A stretch of DNA of 64,000 nucleotides from an uncultured Clostridia bacterium (GCA_947629945.1 CANRFR010000001.1:1-64000); one strand, 5' to 3'. Counted from the stretch's first letter, positions 1-8,264 are shown. Notes: generated by a model from the sequence alone, not told the origin. Made by a program: numbers and translations.

Positions 1-98
1 CTACAGACGACCCGACCGATGATCCTACAGACGACCCGACCGATGATCCTACAGATGATCCCACGGACGATCCTTCGGATAATTCCAATGTAGCTCCG
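1..98 (+). repeat. 24-bp tandem coding repeat (TDDP linker)
   Basis: Two near-perfect 24-bp units start at 3 and 27 and encode TDDPTDDP; decayed copies follow to about position 98. Such repeats expand and contract by slippage and set the linker length. The array runs off the window's left edge, so its true length is unknown. Confidence 0.8.
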
Positions 99-641
99 GG
101 TTCTACCGATGATCCTACCGATAAGCCCGTAACTTCTAACGCAAATATTCCGAATGTTGATAGTAAAAGCGGTATTGAGGGCGAGGCACTCAACAAGATT
201 TTGTTCGGCGACAGCGGCAAAACTTGGGCTGACGTAGAGAGCGTAGTATTTACTGCGGCAGATCCGTTCTCGGTACAGTTCTCCACTGCTGACGGCGGTT
301 GGTTTGAGATGGGCAAGAGCGAGCTTCCCGCGGCAAGAGCCGACGAGGACGATGCTAAGTGGGCAACCAAGTGGGAACTCACAAGCGATTACCTTGCTAC
401 TTTTGATACAACTAAGCCCGGCGGCGGTTATGTAAAGGTTATTGCAAAGGATAAGACCACTGATGTTACTGCTGTGGTTACATATAAGAAAGCTGCTTCT
501 GACGGAAACAACAGCAATGGCGACAACGGCAACAATGCCGGCACAGACACTAACAAGCCTACCGGTATTGCGCTTGCTGTAGCTCCTGTTATACTTGCGG
601 GCGCTGCTGTTGCGGTAGTTGCAAGCAAGAAGAGAAAGTAA
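1..641 (+). CDS. C-terminal part of a TDDP-repeat, wall-anchored surface protein (5' end outside window)
   Basis: The frame is open from the first base to a TAA at 639-641, so only the C-terminal ~213 residues are present. The visible part starts with an acidic Thr-Asp-Asp-Pro linker repeated about six times, then a ~95-residue Trp-rich, probably beta-type module that I do not recognise. A Ser/Asn/Gly-rich stretch follows, and the protein ends with the motif KPTG, a ~20-residue hydrophobic segment and a KKRK tail. That ending is laid out like a Gram-positive sorting signal, but with KPTG instead of LPXTG. The same ending (NPNTG or NPGTG, then hydrophobic, then basic) occurs at 916-1239 and 17210-18483. 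A TTG at 201 could be taken as a start, but the uninterrupted upstream repeat frame argues against it. Role inferred: extracellular, cell-attached protein, possibly carbohydrate-related. Confidence 0.75.
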   Translation, partial: TDDPTDDPTDDPTDDPTDDPTDDPSDNSNVAPGSTDDPTDKPVTSNANIPNVDSKSGIEGEALNKILFGDSGKTWADVESVVFTAADPFSVQFSTADGGWFEMGKSELPAARADEDDAKWATKWELTSDYLATFDTTKPGGGYVKVIAKDKTTDVTAVVTYKKAASDGNNSNGDNGNNAGTDTNKPTGIALAVAPVILAGAAVAVVASKKRK

Positions 642-682
642 TTTCTCTGTTGTTGGAAAACCAAGACTTTATAAGCATTTTT

Positions 683-711
683 ACGCCCTCGAGTTTCGAG
701 GGCGTTTTTTT
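683..711 (+). terminator. Rho-independent terminator after the TDDP surface protein
   Basis: A 9-bp stem, ACGCCCTCG pairing with CGAGGGCGT around a short loop, is followed directly by seven T residues. Confidence 0.9.
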
Positions 712-804
712 ATATTATTTTATAGATTTGTGCGATATGACAAATTCAGATGAAAAATACTTGCACTTTTTTACATTAAAAATCTCAATTTTACATAAAA
801 TGTC

Positions 805-833
805 TTGAAATGTCGCATTAAATATGGTATAAT
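805..833 (+). promoter_or_regulatory. Extended -10 sigma-A promoter for the small surface protein
   Basis: TTGAAA (805-810) and TATAAT (828-833) are separated by 17 bp, with TGG directly before the -10. The start codon lies about 80 bp further on, leaving a structured leader. Confidence 0.85.
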
Positions 834-847
834 TAAAGTTGGGGAAT

Positions 848-879
848 GGTATGACCGTAGGGGAATTACGGTTCGTGCC
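848..879 (+). promoter_or_regulatory. Leader hairpin between promoter and start codon
   Basis: GGTATGACCGTA (848-859) pairs with TACGG-T-TCGTGCC (867-879) around a 7-nt loop, with one bulged T and some G-T pairs. There is no T-run, so it is not a plain terminator. It could be an mRNA stabiliser or a small regulatory leader; I do not match it to a known riboswitch. Confidence 0.45.
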
Positions 880-915
880 AATAATAGAAAGAGCATGGCT
901 AATGGAGGACAATTT

Positions 916-1239
916 ATGAAGATGAAATCTGTTTTGGCGGCTGCTGCCGCTGCGGCAGTGGTTTCGTGCGCCTCGGTGTGCGCGTTTGCCGAATCTGCCG
1001 ATGTACAGTCAACAAGCGCTGACGATGTTTCCGCAGCGGAGACTTCCGAAACAAATGAGACGGAATCTGCCGCTGAAAGCAAGACGGACGACGTTTCCGC
1101 AGTTTCTGCGGTTTCCGAGGCTGCCGATCCTATTGATAAGAACAACCCGGGCACAGGTGTTCGGGGCGTTGCGGCAGTTGCGGGCATTGTGATTGTTGCG
1201 GGCGCGGCTTTGGTTATCTCACATAAGCGTGAGCACTAA
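916..1239 (+). CDS. Small exported, wall-anchored Ser/Thr/Ala-rich protein
   Basis: The ATG at 916 is chosen because GGAGG lies at 903-907 and because it puts a clean signal peptide first (MKMK, an Ala-rich hydrophobic core, then a likely cut after AFA); a longer frame from 805 would start inside the promoter. The product is 107 residues. After the signal comes a low-complexity acidic Ser/Ala/Glu/Thr stretch of ~55 residues with no fold that I recognise, then NPGTG, a hydrophobic helix and the basic tail SHKREH. It is essentially a signal peptide plus linker plus sorting-like anchor, so it may be a display stalk or a decoy substrate. It has its own promoter and terminator, so it is monocistronic. 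Confidence 0.75.
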   Translation: MKMKSVLAAAAAAAVVSCASVCAFAESADVQSTSADDVSAAETSETNETESAAESKTDDVSAVSAVSEAADPIDKNNPGTGVRGVAAVAGIVIVAGAALVISHKREH

Positions 1240-1253
1240 GATACATAAAGCGT

Positions 1254-1287
1254 TATCCTGCGTGTTTTCGCACGCGGGATATTTTTT
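1254..1287 (+). terminator. Terminator after the small anchored protein
   Basis: TATCCTGCGTG pairs with CACGCGGGATA (one G-T pair) around a TTTTCG loop and is followed by six T residues. Confidence 0.9.
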
Positions 1288-1297
1288 ATAAAAAACC

Positions 1298-1326
1298 TTG
1301 ACTAAATTGTAAAACAGTGCTATAAT
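1298..1326 (+). promoter_or_regulatory. Sigma-A promoter of the flavodiiron gene
   Basis: TTGACT (1298-1303), a 17-bp spacer and a perfect TATAAT (1321-1326). Confidence 0.85.
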
Positions 1327-1376
1327 CATAATGGCAAGTGTTTTTAACGTTTAAAAATTTTCAGGAGGTAATTTTT

Positions 1377-2525
1377 ATGAACATTACAAACGATATTAAA
1401 TACATCGGCGTGGACGATCACAATATCGACCTTTTCGAGGGACAGTACGACGTTCCGAACGGTATGGCTTATAATTCTTATGTGATAACCGATGAAAAAA
1501 TCGCGGTTTTTGATACCGTTGACGCTCATTTTGGAGATAAGTGGCTGGAAAATCTGGACGGCGCGCTTGGCGGGAAGTCGCCCGATTATCTTATCGTTCA
1601 GCACATGGAGCCTGATCATTCCGCGAACATCAAGGTTTTTGCGGAGAAATTCCCCGAGGCGAAGATCGTCGCTTCAAAGCAGGCTTTTGTGATGATGAAG
1701 CAGTTTTTCGGTTCGGATTTCGCGGACAGGCAGATAGTTGTCGGCGAGGGCAGTACGCTGGAGCTTGGTCGGCACACCTTAAAATTTATTGTCGCGCCGA
1801 TGGTGCACTGGCCCGAAGTAATTATGACTTATGACAACACGGACAAGGCGTTGTTTTCCGCGGACGCTTTCGGAAAATTCGGTGCGCGTGACACCGATGA
1901 GGACTGGGCTTGCGAGGCTCGCCGCTACTATTTCGGTATAGTCGGGAAGTACGGCGCACAGGTTCAGGCGGTTTTGAAAAAGGCGGCGGCTTTGGATATT
2001 CAGAAGATTCTTCCGCTGCACGGTCCCATTCTTACGGAAAATCTCGCTTATCATATCGACCTCTACAAAACTTGGAGCAGCTACGGCGTGGAGAGCGAGG
2101 GCGTTGTTATCGCGTACACGTCCGTTTACGGACACACAAAAGAAGCGGCAGAGATTCTCGCTAAAAAGCTTGAGGGTAAGGGCTGCCCGAAAGTATCCGT
2201 CACCGACCTTGCCCGCGACGATATGGCGGAGGCTGTTGAGGACGCGTTCCGCTACGGCAAACTGGTTTTGGCGACCACTACCTACAATATGGATGTTTTC
2301 CCGTTTATGAGAGAATTTATCGAACATCTTACCGAGCGCAACTATCAAAACCGCACATTGGCGATTATCGAAAACGGTTCTTGGTCGCCGAACGCCGCGA
2401 AAGTTATCAAGGGAATATTTGAGAACAGCAAAAACATCACGTTCCTTGACACCGTGACGATAAAGTCCGCGCTCACCGATGAAAACACCGAGCAGCTTGA
2501 GGCTCTCGCGAACGCGCTTGTTTAA
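1377..2525 (+). CDS. fprA: Flavodiiron protein (FprA-type flavoprotein, oxygen/NO reductase)
   Basis: The product has 382 residues, close to the family norm of ~400. The N-terminal metallo-beta-lactamase-like half keeps the diiron ligands: H76, E78, D80, H81 (HMEPDH), H144, D163 and H215. The C-terminal half (~245-382) is a flavodoxin domain beginning with an FMN-binding loop, YTSVYGHTKE. Known family role: four-electron reduction of O2 to water, or of NO to N2O, in the cytosol of anaerobes, with electrons from rubredoxin or a reductase. No rubredoxin gene is visible nearby. The start at 1377 is set by AGGAGG eight bases upstream; an ATG at 1338 in the same frame lacks such a site. The gene stands alone between its own promoter and terminator. 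Confidence 0.93.
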   Translation: MNITNDIKYIGVDDHNIDLFEGQYDVPNGMAYNSYVITDEKIAVFDTVDAHFGDKWLENLDGALGGKSPDYLIVQHMEPDHSANIKVFAEKFPEAKIVASKQAFVMMKQFFGSDFADRQIVVGEGSTLELGRHTLKFIVAPMVHWPEVIMTYDNTDKALFSADAFGKFGARDTDEDWACEARRYYFGIVGKYGAQVQAVLKKAAALDIQKILPLHGPILTENLAYHIDLYKTWSSYGVESEGVVIAYTSVYGHTKEAAEILAKKLEGKGCPKVSVTDLARDDMAEAVEDAFRYGKLVLATTTYNMDVFPFMREFIEHLTERNYQNRTLAIIENGSWSPNAAKVIKGIFENSKNITFLDTVTIKSALTDENTEQLEALANALV

Positions 2526-2559
2526 GCTGCGGCTATTGAGCGAAAAAAATATGAAATTT

Positions 2560-2589
2560 CCCCGACGATTTAAACCGTCGGGGGTTTTT
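2560..2589 (+). terminator. Terminator after fprA
   Basis: CCCCGACG pairs with CGTCGGGG across a short loop and is followed by GTTTTT. Confidence 0.9.
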
Positions 2590-2608
2590 GTGTTCGGCGC
2601 GTTTGCTC

Positions 2609-2637
2609 TTGACTTTTCGGGCGTGATTTGCTATAAT
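2609..2637 (+). promoter_or_regulatory. Sigma-A promoter of the dus-LRR-AKR operon
   Basis: TTGACT (2609-2614), a 17-bp spacer and TATAAT (2632-2637). The palindromic repeat at 2647-2818 begins about where transcription would start, so the repeat forms nearly all of the mRNA leader. Confidence 0.8.
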
Positions 2638-2646
2638 AAGTATATA

Positions 2647-2818
2647 GGCAACACCGCACAAAGACCGCGCTTCGCGCTTTGTCGTCCGCTTGCTTGCATC
2701 TTTTCCGCCATCTTGCACAAATCTTCCTTGACGGGCGTCAGCCCGTCTGCGTCAGATTTATACAATCTGACGAAAAATCTGCGGCGCAATCGAACAACAA
2801 TCTCTGTGCGGTATTGCT
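2647..2818. repeat. MITE-like repeat copy A with terminal inverted repeats
   Basis: The ~172-bp element begins GGCAACACCGCACAAAGA and ends with the near-reverse complement TCTCTGTGCGGTATTGC. The reverse complement of the second copy (16934-17115) matches it closely over the left ~60 and right ~45 bases, while the middle differs. No open frame or transposase is inside. It lies between the dus promoter and its start codon. Confidence 0.8.
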
Positions 2819-2844
2819 TATACTTTTCGGTCGGAGGGGCGTTT

Positions 2845-3819
2845 ATGGGCAAATTTTTCCGAAAATATTACAAGCCGCTGAAAATTGGGAGCGTCACGCT
2901 TGACGGAAACGTGCTTATGGCTCCGCTTGCGGGATACACGTGTTTTCCGTTTCGATTGATGGCGAGACGGCTGGGCGCGGCGCTGGCGTTTACCGAAATG
3001 ACGAGCGCCAACGGTTTGAAATACCGCGATGAAGCTACACGAAAGCTGCTGTTTACAAACGACTTTGAAGAGCCAAAAGCGGTGCAGCTTTTGGGTGCGG
3101 AGCCTAACATATTCGAGCACGCGTGCAGAAGCGGCTTCGTTGAGCCTTTCGATATTGTGGATATCAATATGGGCTGCCCGGTGCCGAATGTTATCAAAAG
3201 CGGCGAGGGCTGCGCGCTTATGTCCAAGCCCGATACCGCCGCAAGAATAATCGAAGCGTGTAAGCGAAGCGGTAAAACAGTCACCGTGAAATGCCGTTTG
3301 GGGCTGTCCGACAGCGAAAACGCCGCAGAGTTCGCGAAGATTTGCGAGAATGCGGGCGCGGATATGATAACCGTCCATGGAAGAACAAGAAATATGATGT
3401 ACAGCGGAGCGCCGCTGTATGAAAGAATTGCCGAGGTGAAGTCCGTCGTGAGTATCCCGGTAATAGCCAACGGCGGTATATTTTCCGAGGAGAGCGCGGT
3501 CGAAATGATGAGCAGAACAGGCGCGGACGGCGTTATGCTTGCGAGATACGGCTTTGAAAATCCGCTTATTTTTTCCGAGCTTTCCGGAAAAACGACGGGG
3601 GAAACAAAATATGAGCTGCTGTTGGAACAAATAGATATCACACAAAAATATTTTGACGAAACTTTTTTGCTGAGTTACATAAAAAAATTAACGTCCTATT
3701 TTATGAAGAAAAAACCCGGAACAAAACAATTTCGTCAGGAACTTTACCGCTGCGGCGAAGTCGGTGAGTTGAAGCGCGTTATCGGAGAGATATTCGCCGA
3801 GAACCGTGGAGGGGGGTGA
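2845..3819 (+). CDS. dus: tRNA-dihydrouridine synthase (Dus family, DusB-like)
   Basis: The product has 324 residues, normal for the family. It is an FMN-dependent TIM-barrel enzyme that reduces uridine to dihydrouridine in tRNA. Visible motifs are the N-terminal MAPLAGYT, the NMGCP strand, the active-site Cys in EGCALM (C123), the VHGRTR signature and IANGGI for FMN phosphate. The ATG at 2845 has GGAGGGG at 2833-2839. The open frame extends far upstream through the repeat element, but no better ribosome site is there. It is the first gene of an operon with the LRR protein (start 6 bp after the dus stop) and the aldo-keto reductase. The promoter is separated from the gene by the MITE-like repeat. 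Confidence 0.93.
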   Translation: MGKFFRKYYKPLKIGSVTLDGNVLMAPLAGYTCFPFRLMARRLGAALAFTEMTSANGLKYRDEATRKLLFTNDFEEPKAVQLLGAEPNIFEHACRSGFVEPFDIVDINMGCPVPNVIKSGEGCALMSKPDTAARIIEACKRSGKTVTVKCRLGLSDSENAAEFAKICENAGADMITVHGRTRNMMYSGAPLYERIAEVKSVVSIPVIANGGIFSEESAVEMMSRTGADGVMLARYGFENPLIFSELSGKTTGETKYELLLEQIDITQKYFDETFLLSYIKKLTSYFMKKKPGTKQFRQELYRCGEVGELKRVIGEIFAENRGGG

Positions 3820-3825
3820 AACATT

Positions 3826-6800
3826 TTGAGCACATTTTTTGAAATTGAAAACGGTCGGTTGAAGTCTTGTCAAACCACGGAAACCGCGATAGTTATTCCC
3901 GAAAACGTTCGCGTTATAGGCGAATTTGTGTTTAAAGGCAAACGAAAACTTGAAAAGATAACGCTGCCGAAAACTCTGGAAAAGATAGAGGCGGAAGCGT
4001 TCAAGGGCTGCACGGCGCTTAAAGAGCTTGTTCTTCCGCAAACGCTTTCGGAGATAGGCGCGGAAGCGTTTAAGGGATGTATGTCGCTTTGTCATATCAA
4101 TTTTCCCGACGCGCTCGCCGAGATTGGCGACTACGCGTTTCACCGCTGTCATTCGCTTAAAGCCGCCGATCTTCCCGACAGCTTGGAAAGGCTCGGAAAA
4201 TGCGCGTTTTTATACTGCGACGGAATGGAAAGGGTATCTATCGGCGGTGTGAAGCGCCTTGGGCGGCAGACGTTCGCCAACTGCACGAGCTTGCGGGAAA
4301 TTCGCCTTAACAGCTCGCTGGAAACGGATAATCTCGGCGACGACATTTTTACGGGCTGCGTAAACATCAAGAAGATTTGTCTTACGGACGGGAAGTCCCT
4401 TGAGTTTGAAAATCTTGCCGTTATTATCGGCACAAACGCCCACCCGACGGCTCAGGCAGTGGCGAAAAGCGTTTATCAGACAATGAAGCTGGAAAACGGC
4501 GTTTTGTACAAGCTGGCGGTCAATCTGAAAAGCTTCTCCGTGCCCGAGGGGATAGTCCGCATTGAGAAAAGCTGCTTTTACAACAAAAAGGGAATAGTGC
4601 AAATAATTCTGCCGAAAAGTCTTTGCGAGATAGGCGCGAACGCTTTCGGGAACTGCATAAATCTTGAAGAGATAGTTTTTCAAAGCTCCGAGGTCGAGAT
4701 AGACGGCAAAGCCTTTAAGGGCTGCAATAATCTGGAGCGGGCGGTTTTGGGCGGCGAGGTCTTTTATCCGAAAAAATGCGTGTCCGACGGTTCGCTTCCC
4801 GAGCTTGTCCGCAAAATAGGCGAACAGGTCTTAAGCGATTTTTACATAAGCGGCACGGTGCTTATGAAATACCGCGGCAGAGAACAGCGCGTGTGCGTTC
4901 CCGAAGCGGTGAGCGTCATAGGCGAGAGCTGCTTTGAAAACAACGACGCGATAGACAGAGTGATACTGCCCGACAGCGTGCGCGAGATACGCGAAAACGC
5001 TTTTAAGGGCTGTGTTTCAATGCAGACGATAAAACTTTCGGAGGGGCTTGAAAGCGTCGAAAGGGGCGCGCTTGAAAACTGCAAACGGCTGCTGGCGGTC
5101 GTTCTTCCGCAAAACGTTAAGAGACTGGGAGAATCGGCGTTCAAGCGCTGCTTCAAACTTGCTGATTTTAAAATCAACCCCGCGCTCGCAGAAATAGGCG
5201 ATATGGCTTTTTACGGCTGCAAAGCGCTGAAAAGCCTTGATATACCGCGGCAAACCGAAATAAAGGGCAGGCTGACGTTTTTCAACAGCGGTCTCGATAA
5301 CTCGCCCGAGAGAGCCGAAAAAATTTCGGATAAGTCGGACGGGCTTCCCGAAAACGCCGTGCCGCCGTATAAATTCCGCAAAAACAGCGATGTGGTCTCG
5401 CTGAAAATAACAGATAAGAGCTATATCGGAAAGTACGCCTTTTCCGCCTGTCCCGAGCTTCGCGAGGTGGTTATCGACGCTCCCGAATGTGTTGTCGGCG
5501 AACGCGCTTTTGAAAAATGTCCGCGGCTTAAAAGCGTAAAGCTGAACGTCAAAAAAATGGGAAAGGGCGCGTTTTCGTTTTGCCGGGAACTTGAAAGAGT
5601 CGAGATAGGAACCGCAGAAGCTGTTGGGGAAATGGCTTTTTTCGGCTGCGGTAAACTCGCTGAGGTCGCGCTTTCGGAAAGCGTGACGGAGCTTGGCGCT
5701 CGATGCTTTGAGGAATGCGTTTCGCTGGAGGATTTTGACTTTGGCAGCATAAAAATTATAGGCGAGCGGGCTTTTTCGCGCTGCGAGGGGCTTCGCTCGG
5801 TAGAACTGCCCGCTCTTCGCGTTTGCCGCCGCGCGTTCGAGGACTGCTGCAATTTAAAAAAGCTCTCGCTTTCTTTCGATACGGAGCTTAAAAGCGGCGC
5901 GTTTTTCGGTTGCACGAATTTGGCGGAGATAGTTCTCGACGGCGGCGAATACTTTATAAACGCGTTTTCGCAAAGCGTGCGCGGATTTTCCAACACTCTG
6001 CCCGACAGGATACAGGAAATAGCGGCAAGCGCGTATTCCTGCTTTGAGGTAGGCGAGGATCTCGTCCTGAAAAAATACGCGGGCAACGCGGCGAGCGTAA
6101 AAATTCCCGACGATATCGCCGCGCTGGGCGACGAGGCGTTCAGAGACCGCATACGCACCGTATTCATCGATATCCCCGAGGGCGTAAACAATATCGGAAA
6201 GCTGACGTTCGCGGGCTGCGGCTGGCTCGATAAAATGAGAACGCAAAACAAAATAACGGTCGTAAACGGTATGATAGTCGACGCGTTGAACTGCGGGGAA
6301 ACAGCCGTAATACCCGCCGACGTCAAGCGCGTTTGCAGCTGGTCGTTCGCGGGGAACACCGAGCTTCGCGAGGTTAGATTTCTCGGCGGCAAAACCGTCG
6401 TTGACGAATACGCGTTTCGGAACTGCATAAGGCTTCGGCGCGTTATCGACGAAAACGGGAACGTTTTTGAAGCGGTCGGGATATCCTCGAAAGACGACCC
6501 GGCGCTTCCCGAATATGTACGCAAAATTTTCGCCGAGTGCTTCAACTGCTTCAAGACCGACAAAAACGGAACGCTTTTTGAAAGCACGGGAAACATAAAG
6601 GATCTCGCGCTGGTAAGCGGCATAAAAGCTGTCGGCGAGCGGGTCTATAAGGACTGCAACTTGCTTTGCGAGATCGAGCTTTGCGAGGAAACGGAATCTA
6701 TCGGCGAAAGCGCGTTTGAAAACGTCAAGTGGCTGAAACGCGTAAAAAACGCGGTCGGCGTAAAGCGTATTGAGACTCTCGCGTTTTGCGGCTGCCAAAG

Positions 6801-7149
6801 TCTTGAGACGATCGAGCTTTCCGACGCGCTTGAACATATCGGAAAACGCGCGTTCGAGCACTGCTGTCGTCTGCGCGGAATTCTCATTCCGGAGGGTGTG
6901 CGCGTGCTGCGCGAACGGACTTTTTTTCGCTGCAAGAGCTTAAAGCGCGTTGTTTTGCCGTCGACGCTTGAAATTATCGAAAAAGAGACGTTCGCTTTTT
7001 GCGCCGAGCTGGAGGAGGTCGTTTTTCCGTCGGGGCTGAAGGTCGTTGAGGAACGGGCGTTCGCAAACTGTCCGAAATTAAAGCGTTGTGCGCTTCCGCA
7101 AAGCGCCGATATCGCGGTAAACGCTTTTGATGGCGGTGAGGTCAAATGA
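3826..7149 (+). CDS. Large BspA-like leucine-rich repeat protein without signal peptide
   Basis: The product has 1107 residues built almost wholly of LRR_5 (BspA/TpLRR) units of ~23 residues, with consensus like I-G-E-x-A-F-x-G-C-x-x-L-x-x-V-x-L-P. The start is a TTG at 3826 with a very strong GGAGGGGGGTG site just upstream; no hydrophobic N-terminus, anchor or transmembrane segment is present. BspA-like proteins are normally exported, so a cytosolic one, or one exported by an unknown route, is unusual. Several units are interrupted by ~30-residue inserts (for example around 480-515), dividing the solenoid into blocks. It starts 6 bp after dus, and its stop overlaps the next start as ATGA, so all three genes should be translationally coupled. 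Function unknown; protein-protein scaffold by family. Confidence 0.8.
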   Translation: MSTFFEIENGRLKSCQTTETAIVIPENVRVIGEFVFKGKRKLEKITLPKTLEKIEAEAFKGCTALKELVLPQTLSEIGAEAFKGCMSLCHINFPDALAEIGDYAFHRCHSLKAADLPDSLERLGKCAFLYCDGMERVSIGGVKRLGRQTFANCTSLREIRLNSSLETDNLGDDIFTGCVNIKKICLTDGKSLEFENLAVIIGTNAHPTAQAVAKSVYQTMKLENGVLYKLAVNLKSFSVPEGIVRIEKSCFYNKKGIVQIILPKSLCEIGANAFGNCINLEEIVFQSSEVEIDGKAFKGCNNLERAVLGGEVFYPKKCVSDGSLPELVRKIGEQVLSDFYISGTVLMKYRGREQRVCVPEAVSVIGESCFENNDAIDRVILPDSVREIRENAFKGCVSMQTIKLSEGLESVERGALENCKRLLAVVLPQNVKRLGESAFKRCFKLADFKINPALAEIGDMAFYGCKALKSLDIPRQTEIKGRLTFFNSGLDNSPERAEKISDKSDGLPENAVPPYKFRKNSDVVSLKITDKSYIGKYAFSACPELREVVIDAPECVVGERAFEKCPRLKSVKLNVKKMGKGAFSFCRELERVEIGTAEAVGEMAFFGCGKLAEVALSESVTELGARCFEECVSLEDFDFGSIKIIGERAFSRCEGLRSVELPALRVCRRAFEDCCNLKKLSLSFDTELKSGAFFGCTNLAEIVLDGGEYFINAFSQSVRGFSNTLPDRIQEIAASAYSCFEVGEDLVLKKYAGNAASVKIPDDIAALGDEAFRDRIRTVFIDIPEGVNNIGKLTFAGCGWLDKMRTQNKITVVNGMIVDALNCGETAVIPADVKRVCSWSFAGNTELREVRFLGGKTVVDEYAFRNCIRLRRVIDENGNVFEAVGISSKDDPALPEYVRKIFAECFNCFKTDKNGTLFESTGNIKDLALVSGIKAVGERVYKDCNLLCEIELCEETESIGESAFENVKWLKRVKNAVGVKRIETLAFCGCQSLETIELSDALEHIGKRAFEHCCRLRGILIPEGVRVLRERTFFRCKSLKRVVLPSTLEIIEKETFAFCAELEEVVFPSGLKVVEERAFANCPKLKRCALPQSADIAVNAFDGGEVK

Positions 7150-8216
7150 GATACAGAATGTTGGGAAAAACGGGTCTGCGCGTTTCGGAATTGGGCTTCG
7201 GCACCATACCGATATTAAGCGGCAGCGCTCCCGTGCTGCCAGAATATTTCAGTCCGAATGTTCCCGAGGCAGTGGATATTATGAAACGCGCGTTTGAGCT
7301 GGGCTGTAATATTTTTGATACGGCGGTACCAGAAGAATACGGCGACGCGGAATATAAGCTCGGCGTATTCGCGGGTTATATCAGCGAAAAATTCGGACGT
7401 GATAAAATCGTGATTTCGGATAAAGCGCGTTATTATGACGGAAACGATATTTACAACGCGGTGATAAAAAGCCGCGAAAATCTGAGAACGCGCCCCGATA
7501 TTTATTTCGTACATCAGGTTGACCTTGACAATATGGAGCGCGTATTCGGAAAATACGGCGCTTTGGACGCGTTATGCGATTTGAAAGCCGAGGGCAGGAT
7601 AGGCTTTACGGGTATCGCTTCGCATTATTACGACGTTCTTTTGCGCGGCGCGAAAGACCCGCGCGTAGACGTTCTGCAAGGCAGCGGAAACATTTTTGAG
7701 CGGGGTATGCTCGACAGGATAAGGGACGAGCCGATGTTTTTAGAAAAGGGATTTATTCTGAACAAGGTTTATGCGGCGGGACTGTTGTTCGGCGTTTTTG
7801 ACGTCGGCGAGCTTATCGGCGGCGTTTTGAACTACCCGTTTTCCTCCGCGCTTATAGGGCTGGGAACCGAGGAGCAAGTAAACGCTGCTATGAGCGTCGA
7901 ATTTGAGCTGCGATGTTATTCGTTCGAGCAAGTTGTCGAGCGCGTCAAAACAAAGTTTGACCCTATCCCATGCACACGTTGTCAGCGCTGCGTATGTCCT
8001 TACGGAACGGAAATACACACGCTGTTCAGGCAATATAACTATTATTTTCTCGGAAAAAATTTCTGGGCGCTTAATAAGCTGAACCTAAATATCAAAGACG
8101 CTCGCGAGCGCTGTCTGCGCTGTGAAACGCGCACTTGTGAAAACGACTGTCCCGCGCGGCTGCGTATTCCCGAGCTTATCGAAATTATAGAGCGGCTAAC
8201 CGCGCGGCATACATAA
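7146..8216 (+). CDS. Aldo/keto reductase with C-terminal Fe-S cluster region
   Basis: The product has 356 residues. The N-terminal ~245 form the aldo-keto reductase TIM barrel (LGKTGLRVSELGFGT, NIFDTA, the DIYFVHQVD strand). The C-terminal ~100 carry two Cys clusters, C276/C279/C282/C284 and C323/C326/C331/C335, as in ferredoxin-like AKRs of anaerobes (Fer4_17 type). The normal catalytic Tyr position sits in VPEEYGDAE. NAD(P)H-dependent carbonyl reduction linked to an iron-sulfur cluster is the family inference; the substrate is unknown. The ATG overlaps the LRR stop by 4 bp, so it depends on upstream translation. A terminator overlaps its stop codon. Confidence 0.88.
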   Translation: MRYRMLGKTGLRVSELGFGTIPILSGSAPVLPEYFSPNVPEAVDIMKRAFELGCNIFDTAVPEEYGDAEYKLGVFAGYISEKFGRDKIVISDKARYYDGNDIYNAVIKSRENLRTRPDIYFVHQVDLDNMERVFGKYGALDALCDLKAEGRIGFTGIASHYYDVLLRGAKDPRVDVLQGSGNIFERGMLDRIRDEPMFLEKGFILNKVYAAGLLFGVFDVGELIGGVLNYPFSSALIGLGTEEQVNAAMSVEFELRCYSFEQVVERVKTKFDPIPCTRCQRCVCPYGTEIHTLFRQYNYYFLGKNFWALNKLNLNIKDARERCLRCETRTCENDCPARLRIPELIEIIERLTARHT

Positions 8217-8236
8217 GCCGCGCGGTTTCCTTTTTT
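8198..8236 (+). terminator. Terminator of the dus-LRR-AKR operon
   Basis: AACCGCGCGG pairs with CCGCGCGGTT and is followed by TCC and six T residues; the stem overlaps the stop codon of the reductase. Confidence 0.9.
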
Positions 8237-8264
8237 ATGCTGTGAGCTTCCATAGATTATTAGA

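Noticed and set aside
201-641. Independent gene starting at the TTG at 201
   Set aside because: The same frame is open upstream through the TDDP repeats to the window edge, and no ribosome site precedes 201.
848-915. Known riboswitch (for example c-di-GMP or SAM class) in the leader of the small anchored protein
   Set aside because: The hairpin fits no consensus core that I can recall; kept only as a generic structured leader.
2479-2844. In-frame extension of the dus ORF through the repeat to 2479
   Set aside because: It begins inside fprA, crosses a terminator, a promoter and a repeat, and lacks a ribosome site; the ATG at 2845 has GGAGGGG.
5421-6861. Long antisense ORFs (400 and 335 residues) opposite the LRR gene
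   Set aside because: Composition and overlap show they are shadows of the GC-rich repetitive LRR coding strand; no ribosome sites or domain features.
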